Assembly: GCA_963575745.1 (NCBI GenBank) | Contig: CAUYUJ010018572.1 | Coordinates: 52,501 to 116,500, forward strand | Origin: Prorocentrum cordatum | Taxonomy: Eukaryota; Sar; Dinophyceae; Prorocentrales; Prorocentraceae | Length of the DNA: 64,000 bases | Direction of reading: 5' to 3' | In this document: positions 43,570 through 55,176 of the stretch, piece by piece | Layout of the letters: each line of letters opens with the position of its first letter | Numbering within the stretch: position 1 is the stretch's first letter | Position numbers and translations under genes: made by a program | Notes under the pieces: model-generated | Told to the model about the DNA's origin: nothing | Database searches by the model: none | What the model saw: the letters and a program-made list of their open reading frames with translations, nothing else

Positions 43570-44080
43570 AATACGAGTGGCCCACGGATCCTCCGTTCAG
43601 GCGAGAGCCTTGTCTTGAAAAGGAATTACCCTGACGAGCGCGACTGCACCAGAAAGCTAAAGACGTGTCCCGTGGAAGGTCCATTTTGAACATTTTTGCC
43701 CATTCGTGTGGCTGGTTGTTGATACGTGCTGAAGCTCTTTAGCGAGAGACCCGTTTTGCAGAGGAGCCGCCGTCCTTTTTTTATCATTGTTGCACACTTC
43801 CCCATGTCGGGCCGCACTGTGAAAAGGAGCCGTCGTCCATCTGCGTGATTGATGTACAATGTTGCACCCCGTGTCGTAGATTTTGAGGCGTCGCAGCCGG
43901 TTGCACCATTTTGGGGGGGCAGAGAGAGAGAAGGGAGGTCAAACAATTAAGTCGTTGTAGGGGCAGGTAACGTTGATAACGAACGCGCGCGGTGCTGGGA
44001 CTACAGTCACGGTTGAACATTGGTCCACCTTTCATATTCGCATTTTGTCGGAAGAGTTGTGAGCGAACGCGCGCTGCGTT
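43570..44080. other. No gene; relics of the 80-90 bp tandem family
   Basis: Pieces such as GGCGAGAGCC and GAGCCGTCGTCCATCTGCGT echo the 42.1-42.4 kb units. Confidence 0.45.
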
Positions 44081-44109
44081 AATGAGAGAGAGAGAGGGAG
44101 AGAGAGAGA

Positions 44110-44144
<35 letters not shown>

Positions 44145-44165
44145 AGAAAGAGAGAGAGAGAGAGA
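44081..44165. repeat. (GA)n tract
   Basis: GAGAGA run with a few GG and CC interruptions. Confidence 0.95.
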
Positions 44166-45296
44166 TACGCATGTTCAACACGATGTTCCCTCCACGTGTG
44201 TAAGAGTTTGGGATTTGCATGTTTTGCGGGCGCATTTGCGAGGACGTCCCAGGAGGAACGCCAGGAACACCATACCAACACTTCTGGTTTCGCGACGAGG
44301 AGGACTTAAGGAAGAGGGGTGGAGGAGGAGTAGGAGCAGGAGCAGCGGGAAGATGACGAGCAGGCAGTCGTCGTCGGAGGATGAAGAGGAACAAATGGAG
44401 AGAAGGAGGGATAGCAGGAAGAGACGGACGAGGAAGCAGTCCTCGTCGTAGGTGGAGCAGCGTGGGAAAATCCTGGAGAGGGGCCCTCTGGGCGAGCGTC
44501 GCGGCGCGCGAGAGCTGCCCCCGTGCCCCCACCGAATACCTGGGCGAGGAGGAGATCCTGCCTCCTTCTATTCCATCTTGCCCTCGCATCCTGTTTTTTT
44601 CCTTGTCCTCCTCCTCCACCTCCTCCTCCTCCTCCCCACTGTCCTCCTACACTCCTGCTCCCCCGCGTCCCTTGTCATGCCTCCTCCCTGGCGCTCCTCC
44701 CTTCTCCTCCCCACCCTGCTGCCGAGCGGGGAGCAGGGGCTGGCGAGGGGTTGTTCGTCCCAGCAGGCTGCAGTCTGCCTCTGCCGGGCCCGGTGCATTG
44801 AAGCCGCTGTCTGGAGGATCTGTGGAAGGGCAATCGGCGGAGATGGAATGCGTGAATGGAGGCGGAGGGCGCGGATGGGCGGACGGAGGACTGAGGATTG
44901 AGGATTGAGTGCAGGGATCGACGACGGAGGAGTAGGAGGAGGAGGAGGGGCAGGAGGAGGACCAGGGTAAGCCCAAGACGCATCAGCGATGCAGCAATAG
45001 GCCCCTCCCGTCGCGCAAGCCCCTGCCGAATAGTTCCCCTCAAACTCTCTGTGGCACCAGAAGGTGCGACCCGTCTAAAGGCCATCATCTCACGGGCTTG
45101 CCATTCAGGCGAGAACCCGCGTTCTGAACAAAAATGTTGTGCATCCTGCCAGCGCGTGGGAGTTAACGCAAGCACGCATCAGCGCACAGTTCAACCAGCT
45201 GTCCAGCGATCTCCCCGTTTCTCCCGTGCAGCTGTGGCACACATGCCGTGCAGTTGTTGCGCGGCGTCGTTCCTTCTGGTCATGAGCTTCGCCCTG
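44166..45296. other. No firm gene
   Basis: Mixed unique and pyrimidine-rich DNA (CTCC at 44610-44640). No convincing exon. Confidence 0.4.
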
Positions 45297-45425
45297 GCAT
45301 CGCTCGGACGTGTGCATCTTTCCTTCGGCGAGGACCATCGAGGAGCATCCTTGATCATTTGGCGAAAAAAACACGCACGAGACCGGAACAAAAACACAGG
45401 AAATTGACGTCCGAGCGATGGCGAG
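45297..45425 (+). mobile_element. Introner-like element, family I1, copy B
   Basis: 129 bp from GC to AG, with ATCGCTCGGACGT at the left and ACGTCCGAGCGAT at the right, perfect 13-bp inverted termini. The body matches copies C and D. Confidence 0.85.
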
Positions 45426-46043
45426 TCGCGGGCGTCTCGAGCGAGAGCTGCATTGGAGAAGGACCCGCCCTCCGTCCGTGCAGCTGCTGCGTGTGTTGAA
45501 GTTTATGGCTGCGGGAGTCAATGAGGTTTCCACCGAGAGCCCCGGTTTGAGAGAGTGGCCGTCCCCCCTATCCCTGTGGCTGTTGCAGGCTCGCAACAAC
45601 AAGGATCGCGGTGGAACGGCGAGAGGCCGCTTTTGAAGCTGACTTGTGCTACATACCCGTAGCGATTGCAACGTTCAAGACGAATACACGCGATGCTAAG
45701 GCGAATCCATCCGTGCAATTGTTGCGAAGCTCTGGCTTCATGATAATACGTTGTGAGGAAATCAGGCGAGACGCTCCGCCCGCCCCAATTACCGACACGC
45801 AGGGGGGGGGGGCGACAGCGAGGAGTTGCTTTCTTTTCTAAGACACAGCTAGGCAGGGGGAAGACAGGACGACGAAGGCGAGGACAAAGGCAGGAAGAGG
45901 GGGAGGAGGACGACGACGGCGGGGAGTAATTGCGAGGACGGGGAGGGGGGTCTCTGCGGAGGAGCAGGAGGATGAGGACGAGGAGGAGGAAGAGGAGGCC
46001 CCTGCACTCCCTCGCCGCGCCCGTCGCTACCAATCGGGCGCAG
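45426..46043. other. No firm gene
   Basis: Relics of the 80-90 bp tandem family to about 45760, then G/A-rich DNA. The last 30 bp are the presumed intron end before the HAD exon. Confidence 0.4.
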
Positions 46044-46109
46044 GAGCTGGCCTCCTTCGCGACGCCCCGCAAGGACATTCCCAACGACACGCTCATAATA
46101 TTCGACTGG
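46044..46109 (+). CDS. HAD-superfamily protein, exon 1 (start of motif I)
   Basis: After GGGCGCAG the frame reads ELASFATPRKDIPNDTLIIF then DW and stops matching at a GACCCG border. IIFDW is the first half of the HAD motif I (DxD) of a protist family typically reading FDWDDTLL. Joining to 48605 through a GA donor restores FDWDDTLLCSS in frame (phase 0). If instead read through, the motif becomes DWDPAVRP. The N-terminal exons are not found. Confidence 0.6.
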
Positions 46110-48010
46110 GACCCGGCCGTGCGCCCGTCGTCGTCGTCTTCGAGGCAGGCTCGCAGGTCAATTTGATGTTTTTCGGGGGAGGCGTCACTGTGACCTCCAG
46201 CGTCAATCGTGACGGACGATTCTTTAATGTTTTTCGGCCTGGGGCCTGTTTCGGACCCCGGGGACATCAGAGAAGACATCGGGATGTCAAACCAACCCCG
46301 ACGAAGAGGTCGAGGGCTCCACCCACGTCGCGTACAAGTCGCTCTGCCAAGTCGTTGTTTCGGAGGTTTTCTTCTCGCGGGGGCAGGATGGAGGAGGAGG
46401 GAGGTCAATCTGATGGTTTAGCATTAGACGAGATCTCCAGAAGGGACACAACTATTGTTTGCGGTTGCGCGTTGTTCCCGTCGTGCGAACCAAGGTAACG
46501 ACACCGACCAGCACGAGGACTAAGAGCAGCAGCAGCAGCAGCAGCAGGAAGACGGGACGAGGAGGAAACTAATCCTACTCTTGGTGGCAAGGGCGGCGTT
46601 CCGAGAACCCGCGGTGCAGTCACAGTCCAACCCGCATGATAAGGATGAGCAATGTTCCAAGGTTGCCCTTGCATCCTTTCCCCTTCGGCCCATCCTTGGC
46701 CGCTTCCTTTGGCCGCGCCCCGCTCGCAAAGTGTCGGCGTGCCCGTCCAAGGCCCTACATCCTTCTGGTGCGCCCTTACTATGTGTAATCCCATTCCGGC
46801 TGACAAGGGCGACGTTCAGAGAGCCCGCGGTGCAGGCTATGCGATGCGAGGTGGAGCGCGGCACGTGTGGCGCTCGAGGGCCAGAGTCTCGATTGTGGCT
46901 CCTGAGCCATCGCCGCGCCCACAGTTCTGGCGGCGCAGAGTCAGTTTGTTCCCCGCTCGTGCAGGATGGTGGGCGTCAGCGATAGAGAAAGCACACCCCG
47001 CTGCTGCGCTGCCCGTTGCTGCCATCGGAGGTGTGGGCGCCCTCCCCCAAGAAAGATTGCCTCCAGGAGCCGTGGCCTTCAGTATGACACGAATTCAACG
47101 TCTCAGAGCAACCCGAGTCGAGCACGGCCTCGAAGCGAGTGCCTATTGAGACGCCCGAAAATAAAAGGTTTCCATGTCCCCGCGCACTCCCGCAGACGAA
47201 GCAATCTCCAGTCAATGCCCTTTCGGCTCGAGCGCTGTGCAATCGGTAACCGCGGCTTGTCCATGCAGCTACCCTGGAAACATCTTCGAATATCGATACT
47301 CCTGGCGAAGGCCTCCAGGGCCTCGTCGCCCATCGTAGAACAGTGTCGCATACGAAACCTGTGAGGCGAAGCCGCTGAGTCTTACTCGTGGGTCTCCGAG
47401 ATATCCCTAATGATTTCGATGTTGGGCATCTCGAGGGGCTCGTCCTTATTTCTCAGGCTGCCCAGCTGGCTCCCTGATAGGTGTCGAACGCGTTCTGACA
47501 AGAGGCTTGGAGCTTGCCAGGCACAACGGCTGTGCTTTGTTGGGCGTTCGCTTGACTACTGTGATTTTACGTTACGGGCGGGGGGCAAGGAGGATGAGCA
47601 GGAGGAGATGGAGGAGGAGGAGGACTTGTCCGTTGTCTCGAGTTGGGTCTCGAGCAAATCGTTTCGCATGTCCACCAGAGGCAAGGCATACGTATGTTGT
47701 ATGCACGGGTGGTTGAATCGACCTGGTCCAAAGACGTATCATGGGCCATGGTAGGTACATTCATCGATTTCGTTGGGGGAGGCTTCGGAGGAGCAGACCA
47801 CATTACTCCGTGGAAGGCTCTAGGGCCTCTGCTACCCCCCGATCTCAGGACCTTTCCGCACTCTCTCCGGGCCCTCGCCCTCCCACCTCCCCGTTCGTCC
47901 TCATCCTGAGCCTCCTTCGCATCATGTCTCCCGCTCCTCCCCTTGGAGGCGGCGGGGAGGCCTCCTTGGGGCGGGCGCCCAACTGAGGGCCGAGGGAGCG
48001 CACACATGGT
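46110..48010. other. Presumed intron 1 of the HAD gene, 5' part
   Basis: About 1.9 kb without a convincing exon. A protein-like plus frame at 47640-47900 (LEQIVSHVHQRQGIRMLYAR) has mixed codon use and no matching phase. Confidence 0.4.
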
Positions 48011-48013
48011 TTA

Positions 48014-48191
48014 CAGTCGGGGCCCTGAAGAAGGAACCCTTTTGGGTTGGGGAGGGGCTCCGAGTTCCTTAAGTGTTTCACAGCTTGCCTCAGGTGTTCT
48101 TTATGTTTTCGATAGGAAACCTAAGTTTAACTTATGGGAAAAAAGGGCCTCGTTCCTCATTTGGGGTTCCTTAAGGTCAACGCCCCGACTG
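48014..48191 (+). mobile_element. MITE-like TIR element, family T2, copy 1
   Basis: 178 bp from CAGTCGGGGC to GCCCCGACTG with perfect 10-bp termini. The flanks are TA on both sides (TTACAG...CTGTAA), as in Tc1/mariner insertions. The body aligns with 54457-54632 throughout. Non-coding. Confidence 0.85.
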
Positions 48192-48292
48192 TAAGGCGCG
48201 TTGATCAGCGGCGGGTCACATTCCCATGCAGACTCGGCGCCAGCCGCCGCCACGCCGTGCGACATTGACCTCACGTGCCGTGGGGAATTGTG

Positions 48293-48420
48293 GCATCGCT
48301 CGGACGTGTGCATTTTTCCTTCGGCGAGGACCATCGAGGAGCATCCTTGATCATTTCGCGAAAAAACCACGCACGACACGGAACAACAACACGGGAAATG
48401 GACGTCCGAGCGATGGCCAG
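48293..48420 (+). mobile_element. Introner-like element, family I1, copy C
   Basis: 128 bp, GC...AG borders, perfect ATCGCTCGGACGT inverted termini. It lies inside the presumed HAD intron, so here it would be nested in another intron. Confidence 0.85.
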
Positions 48421-48604
48421 TTCTTGTGCTCACGCCGTCGATTTGTCGCCCGCCGATCGAATGCACGACGCACGTTTGATTGGTGCGTGCGGGGGCTGGG
48501 CAGTCCTCCGTCAAGGCTGCGCTGCCGATGCGTCGTCCGGGCGCCTGACCTCTCTGCCAGCCTGCCATGGGCCAGCGTGCGCCCGAACTTTGGGGCCCCG
48601 CCAG

Positions 48605-48678
48605 GACGACACGCTCTTGTGCAGCTCCGCCATCAACATGCAGCAGTGGTCTCAGCTCCAGCTCGACGTCCTGTGCAG
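48605..48678 (+). CDS. HAD-superfamily protein, exon 2 (rest of motif I)
   Basis: After GCCCCGCCAG the exon reads DDTLLCSSAINMQQWSQLQL then DVLC, ending in phase 2 at AG before GACGCA, a GA donor. DDT completes the FDWDDT nucleophile motif started at 46101. The WSQLQLDVL stretch fits the helix that follows motif I in this family. Confidence 0.65.
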
Positions 48679-49985
48679 GACGCACGCTGCTGTCCAACCC
48701 CATTGTTTGTTTCTCCTTTCCGTCCTCCTCCTCCTCCTCCTCCGCCTCCTCCTCCTCCTACTCGTCGCCTCCGCCGTTTTCTCTCTCGTCCGCATCCTGT
48801 TGCGCTCCTCCTCGTCGTGTTTCCCCGATCCTTACTCTCCCCTCCTCCTCCACATTTCCACCTCCTCCTGTTCCTCCCCCTCATCTACCTCGCCTCCTTT
48901 TCTCTCCTCGTCTCCTACCCTTCCTCCTGTCACTCTCCTCAGAGCGCTCGCTCGTCACCCCATCCCGCACCATCTGATTATATGCAGGACCTCTTCCTCT
49001 CCTCCTCATCGCCTCCCCCACTGCGTGCTAGGAGGCCTTGGGTGTTTGTCTTGGCTCTTCGGGTGCGTCTTGCGTTCCGCCCTTCGAGGCGGCCCCTCGG
49101 GGAGCCGTGGAGTCGCATCGGGGCCGAACAGAGCAGCGCTGGGGCGCAAAGCTACATGGGGCTGTGAAGTAGGTCGCGCACTGATTTGCAGCGATCTGTT
49201 GCGCTACCTGGGCGGCAGTACCGCAGCATCCTTGCATCTATTCAGGATGTCAGATTCCTCGCGAGCGCGGCTGGGCGATTGAACGCACATAGTGCGCTCC
49301 AGAAACATGCCATGGGCGCTGGCTAAGGATTTGGCCGCGGTCGGGGGGAACGCGCTGATTTCGGCCCGTCATGGGGCCCCCGAGGCGCGGCAAACGCTTG
49401 TGTTGCCCAGCGTCGCCATTGCGAACAATGCCGACTTCGAGAACGTATGCCCGCGTGCATGTTGATCACAGTGAGAGTCCCCATCCCAGACCCAATGCCA
49501 CTTTTCTTCAGCGTCCACACCCTCGCTGTCAGTCATCCTCGTGCGTATCCTCGAACTCTCCTTCACCACAACGCATCATCCTACAGATCACCCTGCTGTC
49601 TTTCCCTTGTCATACTAATCCCACTCGCTCTCGCTCTTGGCGCCTGCACTCCCTGGGAGCTGGTCGTTACATCGTGCCTCGGGCGACGGCATGTCAGAGC
49701 CATTCAGGCGGGTTCAGTATAGACGTGGTTCAGAACGTTCGTCACCAACGGCAAGATTGACACCCTTCCCAGAGGAACCAACAATGAATAGCCAACCCCA
49801 TGAACAACATATTGCGTTTTCTTTGGACTTGTTTTCGCGCTCTTGTTATCTCAATATCCAGATGCCTTCGGCACGTCCCGCCACCGTGCCAGCCCAGGTT
49901 TCTGGGTGGCGACTGTTCGAGGGGGCACGGACGGCCGTCACGTGTGACATCTCGTGTCTCCAGGCTTGGGAGGGTCGTGATGAGG
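48679..49985. other. Presumed intron 2 of the HAD gene, 5' part
   Basis: CTCC-rich to 48960, then unique DNA. No convincing exon. Confidence 0.4.
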
Positions 49986-49989
49986 ATGC

Positions 49990-50341
49990 TGAGCATTATG
50001 AGGAAGATAGGGGGTGATAATGATGATGATGGTGGTGATGATGATGGTGAGTGTGGTAATGCTGATGCTGGTGATGATGTTCAGGCTGATGCTGCTGGTG
50101 AGGAGGGTGAGGATGATGATGAGGACGAGGATGTTGGTGCTGTTGCTGATGATTATCATGATGGCGACGACGATGGTACGCATGATAATGATGATGGTGG
50201 CGCTGATGCTGATGATGATATGATGATGGCGGTGATGGCGATCATGATTGTGATGATGGTGGTGATGCTGGTAATGACGTTGTTGATGATGACGATGGCG
50301 ATGACGATGACGACGGTCATGATGACGTTGATCACGATGAC

Positions 50342-50378
<37 letters not shown>

Positions 50379-51415
50379 GTGCTCATGATGACTTTAATGA
50401 TGTTCATGATGGTGAGGGTGATGGTGATGGTGAGTGTGGTGATGCTGATGCTGATGATGATGCTCGTGCTGATGACGATGAGGGTGAGGGTGAAGATGAT
50501 GATGCGGACGAGGATGCTGGTGGCGGCGGCGCTGCTGCTGATGATGATGCCGATCATGATGGCGATGCTGGTGATGATGCTGACGATGCTGCTGATGATG
50601 AGGATACTGATGATGATGATGATGCTGATGGCGCTGATGACGCTGATGATGGGGAGGAGGAAGAGAAGGAGGAGGACGAGGAGGATGGGGATGCGGATGA
50701 TGAGGATAGTGAAGAAAACAATGATGACGACGACGATGATTGCGATGCTGATGGCGATGATGATGGTGATAACGTTGATGATGCTGATGCTGCTGATCAT
50801 GAGGATGATGGCGATGGCGATGATGATGATGCTGCTGATGATGATGAGGCGGAGGACGATGGCGATGCTGTTGTTGGTGATTCTGATGATGGTGGTGGTG
50901 ATGTGATGGATGAGGATGACGGCGACGATGATGTCGACGCTGACGATGACGACGACGATGATGATGACGATGGTGGCGAGGGTGATGATGATGATGATGC
51001 TGATGATGATGATGATGATGATGCTGATGACGATGATGGTGATGGTGATAGTAATGGTGATGACAACGACCATGCTGATGATGACGATGATGATGCTGAT
51101 GTTGATGCTGGAGATGCTGATGCTGATGATGATTCGGATGAGGATGAGGCTGCTGACGGCGATGATAGTGATGATGGCGTTGCTGATGTTGATGATGATG
51201 GTAATGGTGATGCTGATAATGGCGATGATGATGTTCATGAGGATGATGATGATGATGCTGATGATGATGATGCTGATGCTGATGCTGATGCTGATGCTGA
51301 TGATTTCGAATATGATTATGATGATGGTGATGCTGATGGTGTTGCTGATGATGCTGATGGTGTTGCTGATGATGATGCTGCTGATGATGATGCTGGTGAA
51401 AGGAGGAGGATGAGG
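49990..51415. repeat. (GAT/ATG)n tract, 1.4 kb
   Basis: The longest simple repeat of the window: GAT triplets mixed with GCT, GGT, GAC and GCG. Minus-strand frames of 593 and 490 codons over it are Ile/Ser and His repeats and are not genes. Confidence 0.95.
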
Positions 51416-51519
51416 AGGAAGAGGAGGAGGAGGAGGAGGAGAATGAGGAAGTGGAGCAGGAGGAGGAGGAGGAGGAGGAGGACGAGGAGGAGGGGAAGAG
51501 GATGAGAAAAACGAGCAGG
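51416..51519. repeat. (GAG)n purine tract
   Basis: GAG and GGA units directly after the GAT tract. Confidence 0.85.
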
Positions 51520-51990
51520 AGGAAGTTCGTTTGGGCCGTCTTGGGGCTGTCTTGGCCTCCAGTGAGGCAGTCTCGGGAGTTCCTTGGCGCCGTCTTGGTC
51601 CGCCTTTCGGCCCTCGTACGCCCGACTGGGGCTCTCCTGGGCAGTCTTGGGCCGTCTGTGCCGTATGGTGGGTGTCGGGGGGACCTTTGTGGGCCCGTCT
51701 TGGCGCCGTCTTGGGCCGTCGACGGGCTTTCTGAGGCCATCGAGGATCCCACCGGAGGTCCTCGTGGGTCATCGTTGGGCCGTGTTGGATGCCTCTGGGG
51801 CCTTCGTGGAGTCCTCTTGGTCCGTCCTGAGCTGATGGCAACCCGAACAGGCGAGAATGCGAACATCCTTCAAGCGCCCAAGGGGCATCAGTGTTTTTGG
51901 TTTCTTCAGGCCCTGTTGGATGTCCTCTTGTAGCCATTCTTCACCCTCTTGGAGGCATCTTGGGCCGTCTTGAATCACGATTCGGTCGCC
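51520..51990. repeat. CGTCTTGGGGC minisatellite
   Basis: Degenerate units on TCTTGGGGC/CGTCTTGG, the same family as 26061-26350. Confidence 0.75.
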
Positions 51991-52149
51991 CTGAGGCTAT
52001 CATGGGTCGTCTTCGAGGCGCGTTGGGCCATCTTGGTGTCTTTGGTTGCCGGCACGGGCTGGTCTGGAAGCTCGTGACGCATATCCATCGTTTCGAACAA
52101 GGGTTCGTTGCTTGGGAGGCCCTGGAGCGATTGGGGGCAGCGTCTGGGA

Positions 52150-52310
52150 ATGCGGGAAGTGCACGATCTTCGAGCGGGTGCGCGTGGGAGCAGCCATGTG
52201 GGAAGTGCGCAATCCTCGAGCAGGCGCGCGTGAAATGAGGGTTCAGGCATTGGCAGCTATGCGGGAAGTGCACCATCCGCGAGCGGGCACGAGGGAAGTG
52301 GCCTCGGTGA
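52150..52310. repeat. Short diverged tandem of GCGGGAAGTGCACNATC
   Basis: Three to four copies of a (T)GCGGGAAGTGC motif followed by CGAGCGGG(T/C)(G/A)CG at irregular spacing. Confidence 0.6.
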
Positions 52311-52449
52311 GTAAGGTGGGGGGGGCATCCCACAGTCTGCGAGTAGAGGGAGGGGCGGCCCCTTAGCGGATGCCAAAAACCATGCCAGGTAGCCAGGGGG
52401 CACGGAGGCGGATTCCTACTCATGTCATGGGTTGTACGCGGTAGGACAG

Positions 52450-52565
52450 GAGGAGGAGGAGGAGGAGGAGGAGGAGGAGGAGGAAGGAGGAGGAGTGGGA
52501 GGAGGAGGAGGAGGAGGAGGAGGAGGAGGAGGAGGAGGAGGAGGAGGAGGAGGAGGAGGAGGGGA
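52450..52565. repeat. (GAG)n tract
   Basis: Near-pure GAG with two interruptions. Confidence 0.95.
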
Positions 52566-53032
52566 ATGAGGGGCATCGGCAGGAATCCTGCGCATCGGAC
52601 CTGCCATGTAGCAACACGCGTGGCTACAACTCACCAGCTGTACGTGTTCCTGGGTCTCGTCGTCTTCTAAGGCCATCGTTGGCGACTGTTGGATTGCAGC
52701 GGACGGATGAATCATGGAACCTTTCCGATTTTAGATATCCTCTCCTTTCTATGTTTGTTTTGGCATGCTTACGCATCTTTGCCGAGCTCACTGTGATTCT
52801 CGTACTGTCCCTCGCAGCTCGTGTCTTCTTCGCAATTCAATTGCGACCTCCCGTCCTCCTTGTCCTGGCAGTCGTGCTCCCTTTCCTCTTCTCTCTCATC
52901 CAGCCGTTCTTCCTCCTCCTCAGACTGTTGTGAGATGGGCCATGGGGCAGATACTCCCTTCGTGACCTGTTCGTCACGCCGCAGGCCTGGGTCCTACTCC
53001 TCGCCCTCCTGCGCCGATTTTGATCCCACGAG
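52566..53032. other. Presumed end of HAD intron 2
   Basis: A hydrophobic plus frame at 52679-52933 is Leu/Phe-rich from CTC-like DNA. No partner exon. Confidence 0.35.
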
Positions 53033-53144
53033 GACCGTGGAGACCACGCTTCGCGCGGCCATGGAGCTCGGTGAGGTGATGATCGTGACCAACGGCGTGG
53101 ACTGGTGGGTGGAGGACGCCGAGCACGCACCCGCTTCAGACCAG
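53033..53144 (+). CDS. HAD-superfamily protein, exon 3 (motif II)
   Basis: Begins in phase 2 after CCCACGAG, matching the end of exon 2, and reads TVETTLRAAMELGEVMIVTN then GVDWWVEDAEHAPASDQ. MIVTN is HAD motif II. LGEVxIVTN followed by WVEDS is typical of the same protist family. GC3 is high. The end at a CAG|GAGGAG border is a guess because a GAG tract follows. No exon for motifs III and IV was found, so the gene is partial or broken. Confidence 0.6.
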
Positions 53145-53180
53145 GAGGAGGAGGAGGAGGAGGAGGAGGAGGAGGAGGAG
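53145..53180. repeat. (GAG)n tract
   Basis: Eleven GAG triplets directly after exon 3. Confidence 0.9.
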
Positions 53181-53399
53181 GCTGCGCTGCGCTACTCCCA
53201 ATCAGCACGGAGGCCGTGGCAATCCAATCTGGAATTGGGGTTGATGATTCTAGGTCCCTGCCCCGGCAGCCGGGAAGCCAGGCCATCGCCGTGCAGGGAC
53301 TGCTCCCCGCGCAGGAGCAGCAAGGGGGGGGGGACAGGACCGATGGGATCCAGTCCTCCCAAATTCAGAGGCCAAACATGGACCCACGCCACCGATACT

Positions 53400-53510
53400 C
53401 CATCGGTGAGGGACCGGCCCCTGGGCGGTGGCACGCCTGAGCGTCATCTTGTATTCGGGTGACGCTCGGGCGTGCCGCCGCCCAGGGGTCTGCCCCCAAC
53501 CCACTGATGG
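53400..53510. repeat. About 47-bp imperfect inverted repeat
   Basis: 53400-53446 pairs with 53460-53510 across a 13-nt loop. Shared core: CCCCTGGGCGG, GGCACGCC and GAGCGTCA. It could be a foldback element. Confidence 0.85.
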
Positions 53511-53579
53511 GTTCTCGGTGATGGTAGTCCGTGCTTCTCGTCCGGCAAGTAGGGTCCGAGTAGACTGGGTTCGAGGATC

Positions 53580-53710
53580 GCGCCGCGTTGCCGATGTATC
53601 GGCGATGCGGCTCGATGTGGACCCCGATGTTCTCCATCCTGATGTCGCCGATGCAGCCGACATCGCCGATGCATTACCGATGCGACGCCGATGAATCGGC
53701 GATGCGGAGC
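53580..53710. repeat. TCGGCGATGCGG degenerate repeat
   Basis: CGATG recurs in short palindromic contexts (for example CCGATGAATCGG) at least eight times. Confidence 0.65.
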
Positions 53711-54456
53711 GATCCTCCGACCTCATGTTCTCGGACCCCATGTGGGAGGCCTCTAAAGGAGGGGGAGCACGGAAGAGGAACAAACCCTCAAATCTTGTCT
53801 TCGGGGGCCTTCGCGAACGAGGCCCCGCAACGACACGCACCGTTTCGTTCTGTTCGCCTCTACAGCGCTCGCCAGCGATGGCAGGCCGCGAAGGGCCAGC
53901 AAGCGCACGACAAATATTGTCATTTCGGACAAGATACGTGGTCGAGTTGCTGCACTGGGAAGTCCCTCTGTTCGTTGCTGTGGATGTTCTCTGCCAGCGA
54001 ATGCTTCCAAAATACGTTTCCTACGATGGCCGCTAAGCTTGCGCACCCGACAACTCGCGTCAACGTCATCCTCTGCACTGCGTCTAGCTTGCCGAGATAG
54101 TTTCGGGTAAGAGGCGTCGTGGTAAGACTGTAAGGATCTGACGGCGTCATCACACGGCCCCGAAAAGATGCAACCGTAGTATGATCTGACTGTTGAGATG
54201 TTTGCAGCGTCGCTGCAAAGTGGCGGCAAGCATGCCACGTTATGTTGCCGGACGTGCCCAGGGATCCTCAGGTTGTCCGCGTGGTCGGTCCTCGGGGCGC
54301 CCCCAGCAAAACTTGGAGACGCAGCTGGGGCCCCAGCGGCCCCGCGTCCGCCCCACCCCGGGGCGGCCTCGCAGCGGCTGCACGCTGTGCACCAGGTCGT
54401 CCTCTGAGGGCGCATCGGACCTCCGGGAGGTTCGGCCTCTAGGACGCGTTAGCTCA
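53711..54456. other. No firm gene
   Basis: Unique DNA, open in several frames on both strands. Nothing splice-consistent. Confidence 0.4.
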
Positions 54457-54632
54457 CAGTCGGGGCGCTGAAAAAGGAACCCTTCTCGTTGGGGAGGGGC
54501 TCCGTGTTCCCTAGCTGTTTCGCAGTTTGCCTTAGGTTTTCCTTAGGTTTTCCATGGGAAATCGAAGTTCAATGTGTGGAGAAAAGGGGCATCGTTCCTT
54601 ATTTAGGGGTCCTTAGGTCAACGCCCCGACTG
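54457..54632 (+). mobile_element. MITE-like TIR element, family T2, copy 2
   Basis: 176 bp, CAGTCGGGGC...GCCCCGACTG, direct orientation relative to 48014-48191. The left flank is CA instead of TA, consistent with later mutation. Confidence 0.85.
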
Positions 54633-54719
54633 TAATAACGCCGCACCGCCCACCCCTTGGGAGCCCCGGATTCTTATCCTCCAGGGGGCGCTGTCGCAGA
54701 GGCGTCGTGGCGCCGCGCG

Positions 54720-54870
54720 CCCACCTGGGAAACCCAAAACCACGCTCAAAAGGAGCCCTGTTTGCTCGTTTGGGGGCCTCTTGGGAGCCATTGGGGGCCT
54801 CTCGGGAGCCTCTGGGGGCCCCTTGGGGCTCTTTTGGGGGCACGCTGGGGGTCTTGGGTGCCATCTTGTG
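54720..54870. repeat. GGCCTCTTGGGAGCC minisatellite
   Basis: Degenerate units of the GGCCTCTTGGG family. Confidence 0.75.
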
Positions 54871-55176
54871 GGAAAGGGTCCCCCAGGCCCCCTCGAGCTC
54901 CCCCGCTTGCAGAGTTTCATTGCCATACATGTCCACTAGGGCCCCCGATGATTCCGCCAGGGCCGTTGGTTGTGACCCGCCCAGGAAACCTTCAGGCGCC
55001 CTCGTTGCGATGTCGTACGCCTGTGATGTCGTACTGGCTTCGAGTGGATTTGGGGTCCAGCGCGGCGCGAGGGTGCTGGCCTTCTAAGAAGGCGGGGGAC
55101 CTCTGAGAAGGGGTCGTATGCTTTCAAGAAGGCCCATCAGAAGGCGCCCACCCTCTCGCGCCGCTCCCCCCCACGT

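Noticed and set aside
46209-47754. Protein-like plus frames at 46209-46421 and 47410-47754
   Set aside because: Codon use is mixed, phases do not fit the HAD exons, and both fall inside the presumed intron.
50156-51937. Minus-strand open frames of 593 and 490 codons
   Set aside because: They are translations of a GAT tract (Ile/Ser or His repeats) with no other sequence support.
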